Assembly (NCBI GenBank): GCA_032622095.1
Contig: CP136067.1
Span: 134,297,990-134,361,989, forward strand
Origin: Siphonodentalium dalli
Lineage: Eukaryota; Mollusca; Scaphopoda; Gadilida; Siphonodentaliidae
Reading direction: 5' to 3'
DNA: 64,000 nt
Made by a program: the position numbers and the translations under genes. The notes under the pieces were generated by a model that saw only the letters and a list, made by a program, of their open reading frames with translations, had not been told where the DNA came from and ran no database searches. Shown in pieces: positions 32,090 to 42,951 of this stretch (position 1 is the stretch's first letter; each line of letters starts with the position of its first letter).

Positions 32090-32865
32090 CTGATAAAACA
32101 CTCTGGCAAAAGCCCGATAGAACATAGAGGCTATACCATATAAAATATGGTAAATTCCGTTAAAACAACATTTCTCCTTCAAATATTTACAACAACTACG
32201 GTTTATCACTGAATGTTTCTCATATAACCACACCAGACAGGCCTCTAAATGCGCACCAAAATATACTATCGGACTAAATACACCCCGATACTTCGAAAGA
32301 CGACATTTAGTGTACATTCCAACTGAGACATAATTCAGCAATGGTACCTGTTATATTATGCATTTTATTTTGGCACCAAAGTTTTTAGCAATTCCATCAC
32401 AGTGTATTGAACCTAGTATACTTAAGAGGTTGTGAGAAACAGAGGGCATATGCATATCAAATTATTACACGATTGTACCCTTATTCCATTCAATAAACCC
32501 ATTCTATAAATTGTGTTATGAAACGTTCGTAGCATAACAGGAAATAGTGACAGATGACCGTTGACTTCCGGTTTGTCGTGTGTTTAGTTTCCGTACGCTA
32601 CGTCTCAAAATACTATGACTTTCAATATTATTCCAACAAACTATAGTGAATGAAGTGTTTGAAAAGTTATGTCATTAAATATACGCCATTAAATACGCCA
32701 AAGAGTCTTTATTTATCTGGGACTATTACTTTACGTGGGAAAACAACGCATAGTTAAGTGAAACGTCATCTCATGCCTAATAGAAGCCGATGTTAGTTTT
32801 GTGTCGCATTTGTAATATAAGTATGTTTTGTCGAGGTTTTGGGTCATGTGATATATAGAATCTAA
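32090..32865. other. Intergenic, nothing recognised
   Basis: No supported feature. Confidence 0.35.
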
Positions 32866-32960
32866 AACTCGTCCAAAGTTGATAGCGGAATTTACAAAAC
32901 GAGTCCAGTAAATTAGGTCTGGACTAGTTTTGTAAATTCGGCTATAAACTGGGGACGACT
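32866..32960. repeat. 95-bp palindrome
   Basis: AACTCGTCC...GAATTTACAAAACGAGTCCAG is mirrored by CTGGACTAGTTTTGTAAATTC...GGGGACGACT, with a ~13-bp centre. Probably a TIR-only MITE. Confidence 0.7.
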
Positions 32961-33817
32961 TATAGACCCCCATTATATCAATTGTATGACCTCCAGTATG
33001 GCATTGCGTCACGCCAGTTGAACACACAATTTCTTAAAGAATATTTCCGTCGTTTCAATCATACAAGCATACAGATGTTATGCACGACTTAGTGAGGAAA
33101 TTAATACAACAACAAGGCATCTCTTTGTTGTTCTCCTGTTTGTAAAATACAAAACCATCAAATGTGGATTTTAGCTAAGTCTGAGAAATTGAGGCTCCGA
33201 AATTAGACAAACTCCCAGATAATTTGGAGGCACATAACTCTGTTATAAGAAGTTCTGTTCTATAATCAGGATTGTGTATGTTAAATGGATATGAATATGG
33301 AAGGACTGGAGACATATGTTTGTTTATATAAATGTCCTTGAAAAGCCATAAAGGGACTAGTTTAACAAATTTTATCAAATTTATTTTAAAAAAATAGACC
33401 AATTTCGCCTTTCTTGATCTTTTTTTTTATTTTCAGTATGTTGATCATAATAAGTTAATATACTTATATCTGCGGAGAAACGTTGTGTTGCAATTAGTTT
33501 GAGGTTAGACACATTTTTCTCATAAATGCACTGAACTATATCTCAGGAATAAATTTTATAGTCATTCCGGTAAAATTATATCCCACCTCAACGCCACCTG
33601 AACGTAATTTTACAGGATATGATTTTCAGTGCAATGTTATGCTCGCAATTGGTCTCGCGAATGAAGCGGACACTTCCACTAGTCCACGATGTACTGCTTC
33701 CACTATTCCAGGATATTCGTATGTTAGGAACAGGGTTCACGCTGGCTGAAAAATTATGTTGTACAATTTTTAAGCCATTTCAGAAACTTTGGCCAAATTG
33801 AAAACCAAAATCTATGA
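32961..33817. other. 3' flank of the non-LTR element remnant
   Basis: Frames at 33175-33402 (minus) and 33619-33801 (plus) show no recognisable domain. Some of this may be the eroded 3' part of the neighbouring retroelement. Confidence 0.35.
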
Positions 33818-34841
33818 TCATCGAGAAAAAATATTTTCAACATGATTCAGCAATGGGTGCATATACTGGTTCGTCGTATACAGCTGTAGTAACAATCTAT
33901 ACAGCATAGCATTAATTTTCGCAGTTCTGGAATTGATAACGCTCTCCAAGTATGAGATCGTATACGAACATCTATGTCTATTCTGAGTGGATAAATTCCA
34001 GTGTACCATATACCATAACATCTGGTGTACTCGGTTTTAAATTTAAAACGTATTTCAAAAATCTCAATTGTAGTTTCTCGAAATCCTGAATATTTTGATA
34101 GCCCCATATCTCACATCCACAGCATATAATCGGTTTAACTACCTTCCCAAACAGGTCAATCTTTTGTGCAATTTGGATATTGATTTCCCGTGATTTAAAA
34201 TCAAGCTATACATGGCACCAGTTGCTTTAGCAAGTATGATGTGTTTTCTAGCTTTACTAAAATTGTTCGCATTTGTTAAAGGTATTCCCAGACATGTATA
34301 TGCATTTAGTGCTTCTATGAGGTTACCATTTAGGGAGAGACGAGTTTTTGGTTTCCGCCCAGAGCGAAATACCATCAGTTTCGTTTTTGTTATATTAACA
34401 GTAAGTTTCCAAAATGAACAACAATCTGAAAAATATTTAAAGTTTCGTCTCATTTGTTTCATAGTATCGGCAAATGTATTCCGTATCATCGAGAAAGCAC
34501 AAGCAATTTAATATAGATACCTAACTCATCTACAATCATATTTTATATCACCCCCAAGTCATCAAAAATTGTTTTAGATCGAAAAGGTAGAGTGAAAATA
34601 GGAAAACAGAAATGTTAGCTCCCTGTAACACACCAGCAGTACACGTGTATGTGTATGAAAGGCATTCATCGATTTTAACCACTGACTTGACTTGGCTATA
34701 CATATTTTCGATAAACCTAAAACATTTATACCAAAGTCCTGGTCTGCATACCGTGCCAAAGCATTGTTTATAATCGACGAATATGCAGCACACTTTATGG
34801 TTGAGGTGCTTATATATCCTTGATAATACATGAAGTGTCAT
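33818..34841 (-). pseudogene. Non-LTR retrotransposon reverse transcriptase, fragmented
   Basis: Three stretches in different frames, in correct order on the minus strand. 34841-34548 carries the first palm region: CCIFVDYKQCF (the catalytic Asp strand), IENMYSQVKSVVKI and a GVLQGANIS turn (GxxQGxxxS). About 34513-34490 codes for LDDTEY, the site of the usual (F/Y)xDD box. 34489-34139 has the thumb-like FWKLTVNITKTKLMVF and TCLGIPL. 34107-33818 has the following conserved piece (IYPLRIDIDVRI...RTAKINAMLYRLL). The combination matches CR1/L2-like reverse transcriptases of invertebrates, which copy element RNA at a nicked target. At least three frame breaks make it dead. No endonuclease domain was found upstream. 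Confidence 0.8.
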
Positions 34842-35551
34842 TATGTGGTCAGATGTAGAAAAGCCCTTTCGAGATCCTGCTTGATTCTTGTCGATACGAT
34901 AATGTCTTTAGATTCTGCGTATCTGCTCATTCTAATATGATCATACGCTAGCGTAATTAACGAACCAAAGCAAAACCACTCGCATGAGGGTAGCTGTGGA
35001 TTTTTTTTTTATAAATCAGTTTATAGATTCCCTGGTATTCCCTCCAAATAAGATTCACATAAGGCTATATTTCCTGGGTTCGTCGAATGAATGGACCCCA
35101 GTCGTAATTTCGAGTATAAATTATAGGCAAATCGTACTTCGGTGTAGTCTTGACCGACAGCTAGACTATTCATGGTTATAAACTACTAATACCAACATCA
35201 AATTGAAAATAGTTATACCTTGTCGATAGGGGAACGGGAACATCTTTAATGAATTTAACCAATTTATTTCTTTTCTTGACGCTGGGTGAGCACTGCGGCA
35301 GAGATACTATACCGAGAAGGGTGTCCATTTCATAGCTGTTCATTTCATTCAAATGTGTCACCGTGTCGATTTCAACGAAAATCGACGAACAACGTCATCG
35401 TGCAACTTTCTCCATTGACCGAGTTCGCCTGAACCTGCACGAATGTATCTTCTGATTTGTTCATAATTATGTGTTTCCTTTCGATTCCAGAAAATAGTAT
35501 ATTTATGGATTACCACATGCATGTATGTACTATATAGTCTTATGCTAACAA
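34842..35551. other. Gap between RT remnant and ORF1 remnant
   Basis: The place where an apurinic-type endonuclease would be expected in this element. Nothing like it is visible, so it is deleted or too eroded. Confidence 0.4.
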
Positions 35552-36945
35552 TTATTTCCTTATTAAATATATGTTATTTCGTTTCGCACAGTACCGCACC
35601 GTACAAAGTGTTGTACATTTATAAATATAGAGTTTGGTTCCCCGCCCTTTTCCCATTGTGTGGAAGTATAGGTCATATGGGCGTTTGTTGTCTTGTTTCG
35701 GGGTAGTGATTTCCTTTATTACAGTACTTATATCCAGTGGCTGGTCATTTCCCGCCATCTCCGTGTCTGGTACGGTATGTTTCCTCACAGAGTTACACTG
35801 TGGCACGAAAGTGACTTGCCCGTGTTCTGATGTTGCTGCACTGATTCTGTCTGGGCAAGCATGCCACATTTCTCTGACCGTTTCTAATACTTGCGTTCGA
35901 TCGAGTGAACAGTAATAATTATCTTGCCGACCACTTCTTCTAGAATTATCTTCTTTCCGCACACATCAGGTGTTACTTGAGGATTTCTACTTTCACTGCT
36001 TTGTGTGTCGTCTTGTGTTATATCGTCTACGGGCTAGCTTCCATGTGGGTTATACTGACTGTAGTCGACATATAGCTTATCCTTGACCAGTAGAACATGG
36101 TGGCTCTTCTCTTGAGCCTGTCTCGTTTCTGGTAATTTCCCCCCCCCCCCTTTTCTCAATTTCTTCAGGATGTTGTTCGCGAATATAAATATGTGTTCCT
36201 TTCAGTCTGAAGCTGAATCTCTTGACTCGGTCTTTGTAATGGGAGAAACCCCCAGTGATTGATCTGTGTTGGTTTTGTAACATCTGTCCGATGCGATGCA
36301 CACGATCGAATGGTGTGTAGTTTGTGTTGATCGAGAGGCGATCTTCAAGAAAGTTTAGTAGTATATCTTTCGATTTTCGTGTATACCTGTACACAATATA
36401 TTGTGCCTCATGCTCGTCGACTCTAGGTCTAACATAACCTCGAATATCTCACCAACAAGCCCATATTGGCCTTCATGTGGTCCTGTGGGCGCCGATTTTG
36501 CATTATTTTGATTCGAAATTGTCAGGTGTACAATTTGTTTTATTTAAGTCGTTGACTGTACTACATACGTCATCGTATTTAGCTTATACAAAGTCGACTG
36601 ATGTTTTCAAGTCTATGTAACATATTTCTAATTTCGCTTCCTTTGCTTCTTTTGTGAGTACTGTTTTGCTCTGTCTGTGACACACTGGATAAACTGTGTT
36701 CATCATGTATCACACTAGTACTACTTTTGACTAGTATTTGTTCTTCAACTTTTTTCAGCTCTTGCAATTTTTCCTCAACATTTTCAAGTTTATACATTCT
36801 TAACTGGATATCATTAAGTATATATATACAACTGTCTGTCCAATGTTGCATTCAGTGCGCATTTGGCCTGGAGAAGTTGCAAATGGAGATGGCTCCTACG
36901 CCCTTGCATCAGATGAGTAAATTATTGAGGAAATTGTTCCATTAA
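35552..36945 (-). pseudogene. Retroelement ORF1-like protein (coiled coil + L1-type RNA-binding segment), fragmented
   Basis: 36851-36579 encodes a Leu/Glu/Lys-rich stretch (LRMYKLENVEEKLQELKKVEEQ) with coiled-coil character. 36394-36077 encodes FDRVHRIGQM...FSHYKDRVKRFSFRLKGTHIYIREQHPEEI. That follows the pattern of L1 ORF1 / transposase_22 proteins (ERVHRLG...F..YKDRE.....LKGT.I.I.E..P.EI), which bind element RNA. 35962-35552 is a third open stretch that may be its tail. Same strand and order as the RT remnant 700 bp downstream, so both probably belong to one element. A run of 10 G/C at about 36140 breaks the frame region. Confidence 0.65.
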
Positions 36946-37351
36946 ATTTACCGTTTTCGACAGCGAGTCCGCCTTGCGGTCAGTAGCTCACACAGAACAA
37001 TACTTTAGAATACGGTCCACTGGCGTGAGTATATTGGCTATTACTCGGCTATCACATTGATGATCCAACTGCTCACGATTACTCAGTATAGTTGACTGGG
37101 CTGATATGTTTACTTCGTGCTGATGAATATCTGGGAGTATTTTTTGTCGATTGGACTACGATTTGGTGGTAAATTTTAGCATTCAGTTTTTAGCCACGTG
37201 GATTTTGCTGGGCGTAATTGTGCGGGTAACTTGTAAACAAGAAAATCAATTAATTGAGGAAAAACACACACTGTCCCGAGTGGTATTGATAAGCTATTGG
37301 AGGGTCTACCACTTCGCATGCAAAATAACAAAATAAAATTGAATGTCTCAA
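36946..37351. other. Spacer, nothing recognised
   Basis: Between the ORF1 remnant (minus) and the retropepsin fragment (plus). No supported feature. Confidence 0.35.
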
Positions 37352-37558
37352 TGACATCAACAGCTTGAAGATGGGAATAACCCACCATATATGGTAGATA
37401 TTCAACCAGGCTCTTTCCAGGGACACAAAGCCGACTTGCTGATTGACACTGGTGCACCTTGCAGTTTGATCTCTGTGGCGCTCTTCTCCAAACTGAAGAA
37501 TCTCTGTTGTGCTCCATTGGCAGTTGATGTTTCATTTAAGACTGCATATGGCACTTGA
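37352..37558 (+). pseudogene. Retropepsin-like aspartic protease fragment of an LTR element
   Basis: The plus-strand frame (Asp codon at 37445) reads ADLLIDTGAPCSLISVALF, the active-site loop D-T-G-A followed by the usual hydrophobic strand of retroviral-type proteases. It is preceded by PPYMVDIQPGSFQGHK. Only ~68 residues are present before a stop at 37556-37558, and the flap and second half with the G-R-D-like motif are missing. Known family: pepsin-like proteases of Gypsy/BEL-type retrotransposons that cut Gag-Pol. The open frame ends 24 bp before the large tandem repeat begins, so the element was probably cut there. Confidence 0.65.
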
Positions 37559-38141
37559 TGACTGATGTACATGTACAGTACAGGCACCTTGACAATCGTG
37601 GAGTGTCAAAAATAAAAGCACCAAACGCCACCTGCTGGGCAAAAAAGCATCAAAATTACTACAGTCACAGTCAAAACACAGTGTAGCAAGACAGTGCAGT
37701 GTACTAGCTAGATTAACCCTCAAAAACAATGCTCTTGCCCTTGGGTTCAATGTCATCAGCATATAAAATCCCACTGCTGCCACCCAATGTATAAGCACGG
37801 CCATTCAATGTATGAACAGGAATCATTCACCATTTTTATTATGTTTTGTTTTATTGTTTTTAAACAATTCCTACATATATATTAATAGCTCAAGAATTCA
37901 TTTAGTATAGAAAGTGTTAAACGGCTTCTGTCATTTTTTAATCTGACTTCTTTTTCGGTAGTATTTTTCAAGAATAATTTGAAATTAAACCTTCCCACCA
38001 TCAAACCTATGAAACCATATGGATACACCATTGTTCATGTCTGCATGTGTATAAGCACCTTGACATGTGTAATATATGTCTGTCTCTATATGTAAGATAT
38101 ATGTGTGTGTTAACACATGCATGTAATGGTGTATGTATTAG

Positions 38142-39308
38142 AGTGCACCCAGGGATGTGGCAAGAGGGTCTCCGTTGGGGGTGTCCACCTTGGGAAATTC
38201 CAACTGCACCCCCCCCCCCCCTTGAGTCGGAATCACACCAACACAACTTAACTTTTTGCACAATTCCATTTGCACCCCCCCCCCCCCACTTGAATCAGAA
38301 TCACAGACCACACACAAGTTTTGCATAATTCCATTTGCACCCCCCTTGCACATCAGTCCTCAGGCCTAATATCCTATGTATTAATAAACCATGTTGTTCT
38401 ATATGCCCGGTATAAGAAAATTCAGATACTTTAACCTGAGAATTGCATAAATCCTAACATCTAGTAGCCTACTCCAGACAAATGCACACGGCTACGGGTA
38501 AGACACCAGGACATTGTGTCCGTCCATGTGTTGTTCAGCCCGGTGTGAGAAAATTTGGAAAACTATACAAGAAAATCGCAAATCCTAGCATCTAGACTGG
38601 CCTCAACTGAAGCTTCCCTAGTGTTGGAAATTTCAAACCTCATACTCCCTCTTAGGTTGGAAAATTCTCCAACTGATGACGATTTCTGTCCACAAGTTTG
38701 ACCGAATGTACTAAACTAATTAGCAGTTTTGTATTGGTCACGGGGGAGGGACAGTGACACACCGGGCCGACGATGGTTCGGCCCGGTGTTCGACAATTTT
38801 GAAATCTGAACAAGAAAATCGTAAAATTCCTAGCATCTAGACTAGCCTCAAGTCTTATTAGAGTTGGAAATTTCAAACCTGACACCCCCCCCCCCCCACT
38901 TTGGTTGGAAATATTCCAAATGATGACAATTCCAATGACAATGTTGACCAAATGTATGACAATATTGTTTTCTTAAATTTAGCAGCAGTTTTGACTAGCC
39001 ACGGGGGAGGACCAGGACACAAGCATTCCAAGTTTTGGAAATTTCCAACCTGTCACCCCCTAAGGTTGGAAAATTTCCAACTGATGACCATTACAGTCCA
39101 AAATTTTGACAAAAAATTGGAAAATATGCAAATATTGGTCCGAAAACAATTAATTCCCCCCAATAAATTGTTTGAAAATCAAACGATAAGAACATTTTCT
39201 ACCCATGATTGGTGTGAAATGATATTTCCAACTGTTTAAAATTTTGACCAAAGTTGGGGGGGGGTGTCTCACCCCCACACCCCCTCTAGCCACATCCCTG
39301 AGTGCACC
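38142..39308. mobile_element. Non-autonomous hAT-like element with 8-bp target duplication
   Basis: The element spans 38150-39300 (1151 bp). Termini are CAGGGATGTGGC...GCCACATCCCTG, and the inverted repeat extends imperfectly to ~17-20 bp. It is flanked by AGTGCACC on both sides (38142-38149 and 39301-39308). Copy B reads straight through a single AGTGCACC at about 47733-47740, so the empty site is observed directly. Eight-base duplications and CAGGG ends are hallmarks of hAT transposons (family knowledge). The inside has three related ~250-bp modules (CACGGGGGAGG...GTTGGAAATTTCAAACCTGACACCCCC...) and no transposase. Confidence 0.88.
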
Positions 39309-39349
39309 TACACATGTACGAATGGAAGGGTGTTTTCACATTTATTCCT

Positions 39350-39450
39350 TATTTGTGCTTAAGCGCAACTATTTGACATTAAGCTTAATATTTGTGCTTA
39401 AGTGCAAATAACTTGTCATTTGCACTTAAGCGCAAATCATTTGTGCTTAG
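39350..39450. repeat. Array of GCGCTTAAGCGC palindromes (copy A, first cluster)
   Basis: Variants of the self-complementary 20-mer ATTTGCGCTTAAGCGCAAAT stand close together. Further clusters lie at about 40000-40110 and 40400-40520, and at about 47770-47910, 48450-48560 and 48850-49010 in copy B. Copy B has extra units in the first and third clusters, so the array length is variable. Confidence 0.75.
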
Positions 39451-39999
39451 CGCAAATAAAAAATCATATGCATTGATCCACCCTTAATTAATTTTAAATG
39501 GCACAGTGCCTAAACACACCACTCAAGTCTATGTAGACCCACCATATGAGTGAAGCAATCCCCCCCCCCCCCAGTAACTCATAATTTCCGTTTTTGAACA
39601 TGGAAATGGTAAAGATCTAAATGATATGTCTGTTATAAAATATATAAAATATATTTTTGGGGGCAGGGATGCTGATAATATTAGATAGGGTTCCCCCTTC
39701 TTTCAAGTCAATAAGTACACCATATGAGAAAAGCAATCCCCCTTCTCATTAACCCCTAATTACCTTTTTATGGCCATGGAACTGGTATTATATCTGTGCA
39801 TGAAATGTCCCTTTAATAAAATTTACAAGAGCGCAGGGGGTAAGGCACCAATTATCGGGACACCAGGAGCAGAGATGGTGATATGCATATGGAAATATGT
39901 TTTTCTTCAAATTTCGAGTTTGTAGTGGACTACTACTATGAGACGAACTCAATCATTCATAATTGGAGGGGAGTAAGGGGGTGTCAAACGCTTAAAGCA

Positions 40000-40110
40000 C
40001 ATGCGCGTAAGCGAAAATAAATTGTTAGATGCATGTTTGCACTTGAGCGCAAATCATTTCAGATTACGCGCAAATATTTGCGCTTAATTTTAAGCGCAAA
40101 TCAATAATAA
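40000..40110. repeat. GCGCTTAAGCGC palindromes (copy A, second cluster)
   Basis: TTGCACTTGAGCGCAAAT and TTGCGCTTAATTTTAAGCGC type units, ending with AATAAATGTGAAAAGGGCCTCCCATA, a phrase that also ends the third cluster. Confidence 0.65.
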
Positions 40111-40399
40111 ATGTGAAAAGGGCCTCCCATATGTATGTTCTTGGGTTTTCAGTGTATGGTATTAGGCTTCAGACAAAAAAATCTCTCTGTATTTTGAAGG
40201 GCTTGAGACCTTCTGCACCATAACCCATTATAATGTGTGATTGTTGTAATCAAACACATGTGTTAATGTGATATGCGTTACGCCTGCATTGAATTTTTTT
40301 CAGGAGCTGATCTTAATGCTCATGGGGAATTGATGGTATTTCCACATCAGCTGGTGTTGATGCTCATCCTTATGGGAGGCGCTTTTCATATAAATCATT

Positions 40400-40520
40400 T
40401 ATGTGTGCTTAATCACAAATATTTGTGCTTAAGCGTAAATGACAGAGGTTATTTGCACGTAAGCACAAATATTTACATTTAATCGCAAATATTTGCACTT
40501 AAGCGCACATAAGGAATAAA
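40400..40520. repeat. GCGCTTAAGCGC palindromes (copy A, third cluster)
   Basis: Units such as ATTTGCACTTAAGCGCA follow each other here and end with AATAAATGTGAAAACGGCCTCCCATA. The matching cluster in copy B is longer. Confidence 0.65.
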
Positions 40521-40869
40521 TGTGAAAACGGCCTCCCATACATCTTCTGATGTTATGTAAGGGCATATATGCCATCCTGTATATGTATCCTGTCATTTAT
40601 TTGGAAAGGGGCGTGGACCTTGACCTGTGACTTTTGTTTATTTGTTTTTGAATGAAGTTCATCTCACAATTTATGCGAGTGGACCTATCGTCCTTATACA
40701 AAAATTTCCTCTCTGCATTTTCAAGGGCTTGAGATCTTCAATTAACCATATTACTAGTAATAGATTAATTGGCTGCATTATAAATTTTTGTTATATTAAT
40801 ATTTCCTCTACGCGTTTTCTTGAGACTAGGTGGTATATAGTTATTATATGATCGGTGGATCGGTTTGCT

Positions 40870-41228
40870 TCATACCATTATAATACACCATACGCATGCT
40901 GGTGAGCTGATACACCATTATAATATGGTGTAATATACGATATGCGAGGTCGGTCCGTGTTTCAAGACGGGTCGGGTGGAGGGCCGACCGAATCGCCACG
41001 GACCGATGCGCGGCCATCGTGCTCGGGATCGCACCACTATACACCATTATGATATATGATACATGTGTCTGTCTCTGCCTATACACAATTATAATATATG
41101 ATATGCGGGGTCGGTCTACTATACACCATTATAATATATGATAAGTCTGTCGGTCTACTGCACACCATTATAATATACACTGTACACCATTAAAATATAC
41201 AATATGTGGGTCGGTCTAATACACATAA
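40870..41228 (+). repeat. ACCATTATAATATATGATATG minisatellite (copy A)
   Basis: Imperfect ~40-bp units of the type TACACCATTATAATATATGA + TATG(C/T)GGGTCGGTCTAC occur about six times. The run continues after the Helitron chain at 44777-44890 in inverted form (GTAGACCGACATGCATATCG). The corresponding run in copy B is ~49410-49800. Both large insertions of copy A's second half, the 28S piece and the Helitron chain, are inside this minisatellite. Confidence 0.75.
40952..41034 (-). rRNA. Fragment of 28S rRNA, antisense, inserted in copy A only
   Basis: Plus-strand GGTCCGTGTTTCAAGACGGG at 40952 continues TCGGGTGG. This is the exact complement of a nearly universal segment of eukaryotic 28S rRNA at the D2/D3 border (sense: GACCCGTCTTGAAACACGGA). 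The following ~55 GC-rich bases fit the variable end of D2. Copy B lacks 79 bp here: both copies read CGGTC, then B continues with the minisatellite. Four bases (GGTC) are shared at the junction. It is far too short to be functional and has no promoter. Insertion by end-joining or reverse-transcribed filler is inferred. Confidence 0.8.
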
Positions 41229-41821
41229 TCTCATATATATTTTGAAGACCTCTGTTTGTTTGTTTGTTTGTCTGTCTGTCTGTCTGTCTGTCATTAATAC
41301 AAATCTACGATTCTCGACCGATCGGGACGAAACTTGGTACGTGAGTGTAGTTTGACCAGGCGGTGAATGTTGTCGTATTGGCTAGCCCGTGCGGCTCCCG
41401 CTTCGCGCATGCGCAGACGAGATCTCGGAAACGGGTGGAGCTATCGACTTGAAATTTGGTATGTGAATGTATCTTGCCCCGGATACGAATTTTATCGGGT
41501 CACCGAGCCCGTGCGACGTCAGCTTCGCGCATGCGCAGACGAGATCTCGGAAACGGGTGGAGCTATCGACTTGAAATTTGGTATGTGAATGTATTTTGCA
41601 CCGGATAAGAATTTTATCGGGTCACCGAGCCCGTGCGACGTCAGCTTCGCGCATGCGCAGACGAGATCTCGGAAACGGGTGGAGCTATCGACTTGAAATT
41701 TGCTATGTGAATGTATCTTGCCCCGGATACGAATTTCGTCGGTGGTAGAGCGATCGACTTGAAATTTGGTTTTTGAGTAGCCCGGATGAATAGCCCGGAC
41801 AACGTCGGGCTCATCGGCTAG
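41229..41821 (+). mobile_element. Helitron unit 1 (type A)
   Basis: 593 bp. Begins TCTCATATATATTTTGAAGA and ends with AGCCCG-GACAACGT-CGGGCT (6-bp stem) then CATCGGCTAG. GTTT and GTCT microsatellites follow the 5' end. The body has three ~122-bp tandem copies containing TTCGCGCATGCGCAGACGAG and CGGGTGGAGCTATCGAC. Confidence 0.8.
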
Positions 41822-42441
41822 TCTATTATATATTTTGGAAGATCTGTGTGTGTGTGTCTGTCTGTCTGTCTGTCTGTGTGTTCGCGATGAACTCGAAAAC
41901 GGCCCACCCGATTTCGATGAAACTTGGTATGTGGGGGTATTTTCGGCCGGGGACGAACATAGGCATATTAATTTGTCCGTGCGACGTGACCTTGACCTTG
42001 AAATCGGGTCATTTCAAGGTCAAACGCCCGAATATCACGGGATTTCGATGAAACTTGGTATGTGGGGGTACTTTCTTATGGCGAGTCTCATAAGCATATT
42101 CATTTGCCCGTGCGACGTGACATTGACCTTGAAATCGGGTAACTTCAAGGTCAAATCGCCAATTTTGATGGGATTTCGACGAAATTTGATACGTGGGGTT
42201 AGTTTTGTCCACTGATTGTTTTGGACGGGTCCAATCGTGACCCCGACCAGACATTGACCTTCAAAATGATCAATTCAAGGTCAAATCGGGTAAAACCGGA
42301 TGGATTTCGACGGGCACGTTTGTCGGGTACTTTTGCCCGGGCAGTGTTTTTGGATTGGTCAAATCGTGACCCCACTTGACTTTGACCTTCAAAATGGACA
42401 ATTCAAGGTCAAAGCCCGGACGAAGTCTGGTCACCTTCTAG
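41822..42441 (+). mobile_element. Helitron unit 2 (type B)
   Basis: 620 bp. Begins TCTATTATATATTTTGGAAG, then TGTG/TCTG microsatellite, and ends GTCTGGTCACCTTCTAG. The body is dominated by TGACCTTGA and TCAAGGTCA pairs about 20-30 bp apart (for example 41987-42022). Confidence 0.8.
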
Positions 42442-42951
42442 TCTCATATATATTTTGAAGACCTCTGTTTGTTTGCTTGTTTGTTTGTTTGTCTGTCTGT
42501 CATTGATACAAATCTACGATTCTCGACCGATCGGGACGAAACTTGGTACGTGTGTGTAGTTTGACCGGGCGGTGAACGTTGTCGTATTGGCGAGCCCGTG
42601 CGGCGCCCGTGCAGCGCATGCGCAGACGAGATCTCGGAAACGGGTGGAGCTATCGACTTCAAATTTGCTATGTGAATGTATCTTGCCCCGGATGCGAATT
42701 TTATCGGGTCGCCGAGCCCGTGCGACACCAGCTTCGCGCATGCGCAGACGAGATCTCGGAAACGGGTGGAGCTATCGACTTGAAATTTGGTATGTGAATG
42801 TATCTTGCCCCGGATACGAATTTTATCGGGTCGCCGAGCCCATGCGACGCCAGCTTCGCGCATGCGCAGACCAGATCTCGGAAACGGGTAGAGCTATCGA
42901 CTTGAAATTTGGTTTTTGAATAGCCCGGACAACGTCGGGCTCATGGGCTAG
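42442..42951 (+). mobile_element. Helitron unit 3 (type A)
   Basis: 510 bp. Same 5' and 3' ends as unit 1 (stem AGCCCG/CGGGCT, end CATGGGCTAG), with a slightly different number of internal ~122-bp copies. Confidence 0.8.

Noticed and set aside
37532-37804. Minus-strand frame starting MAVLIHWVAAVGFYML, with a partner at 46998-47390
   Set aside because: Conserved only because the DNA is duplicated; the two frames end differently at the duplication edge and have no domain.
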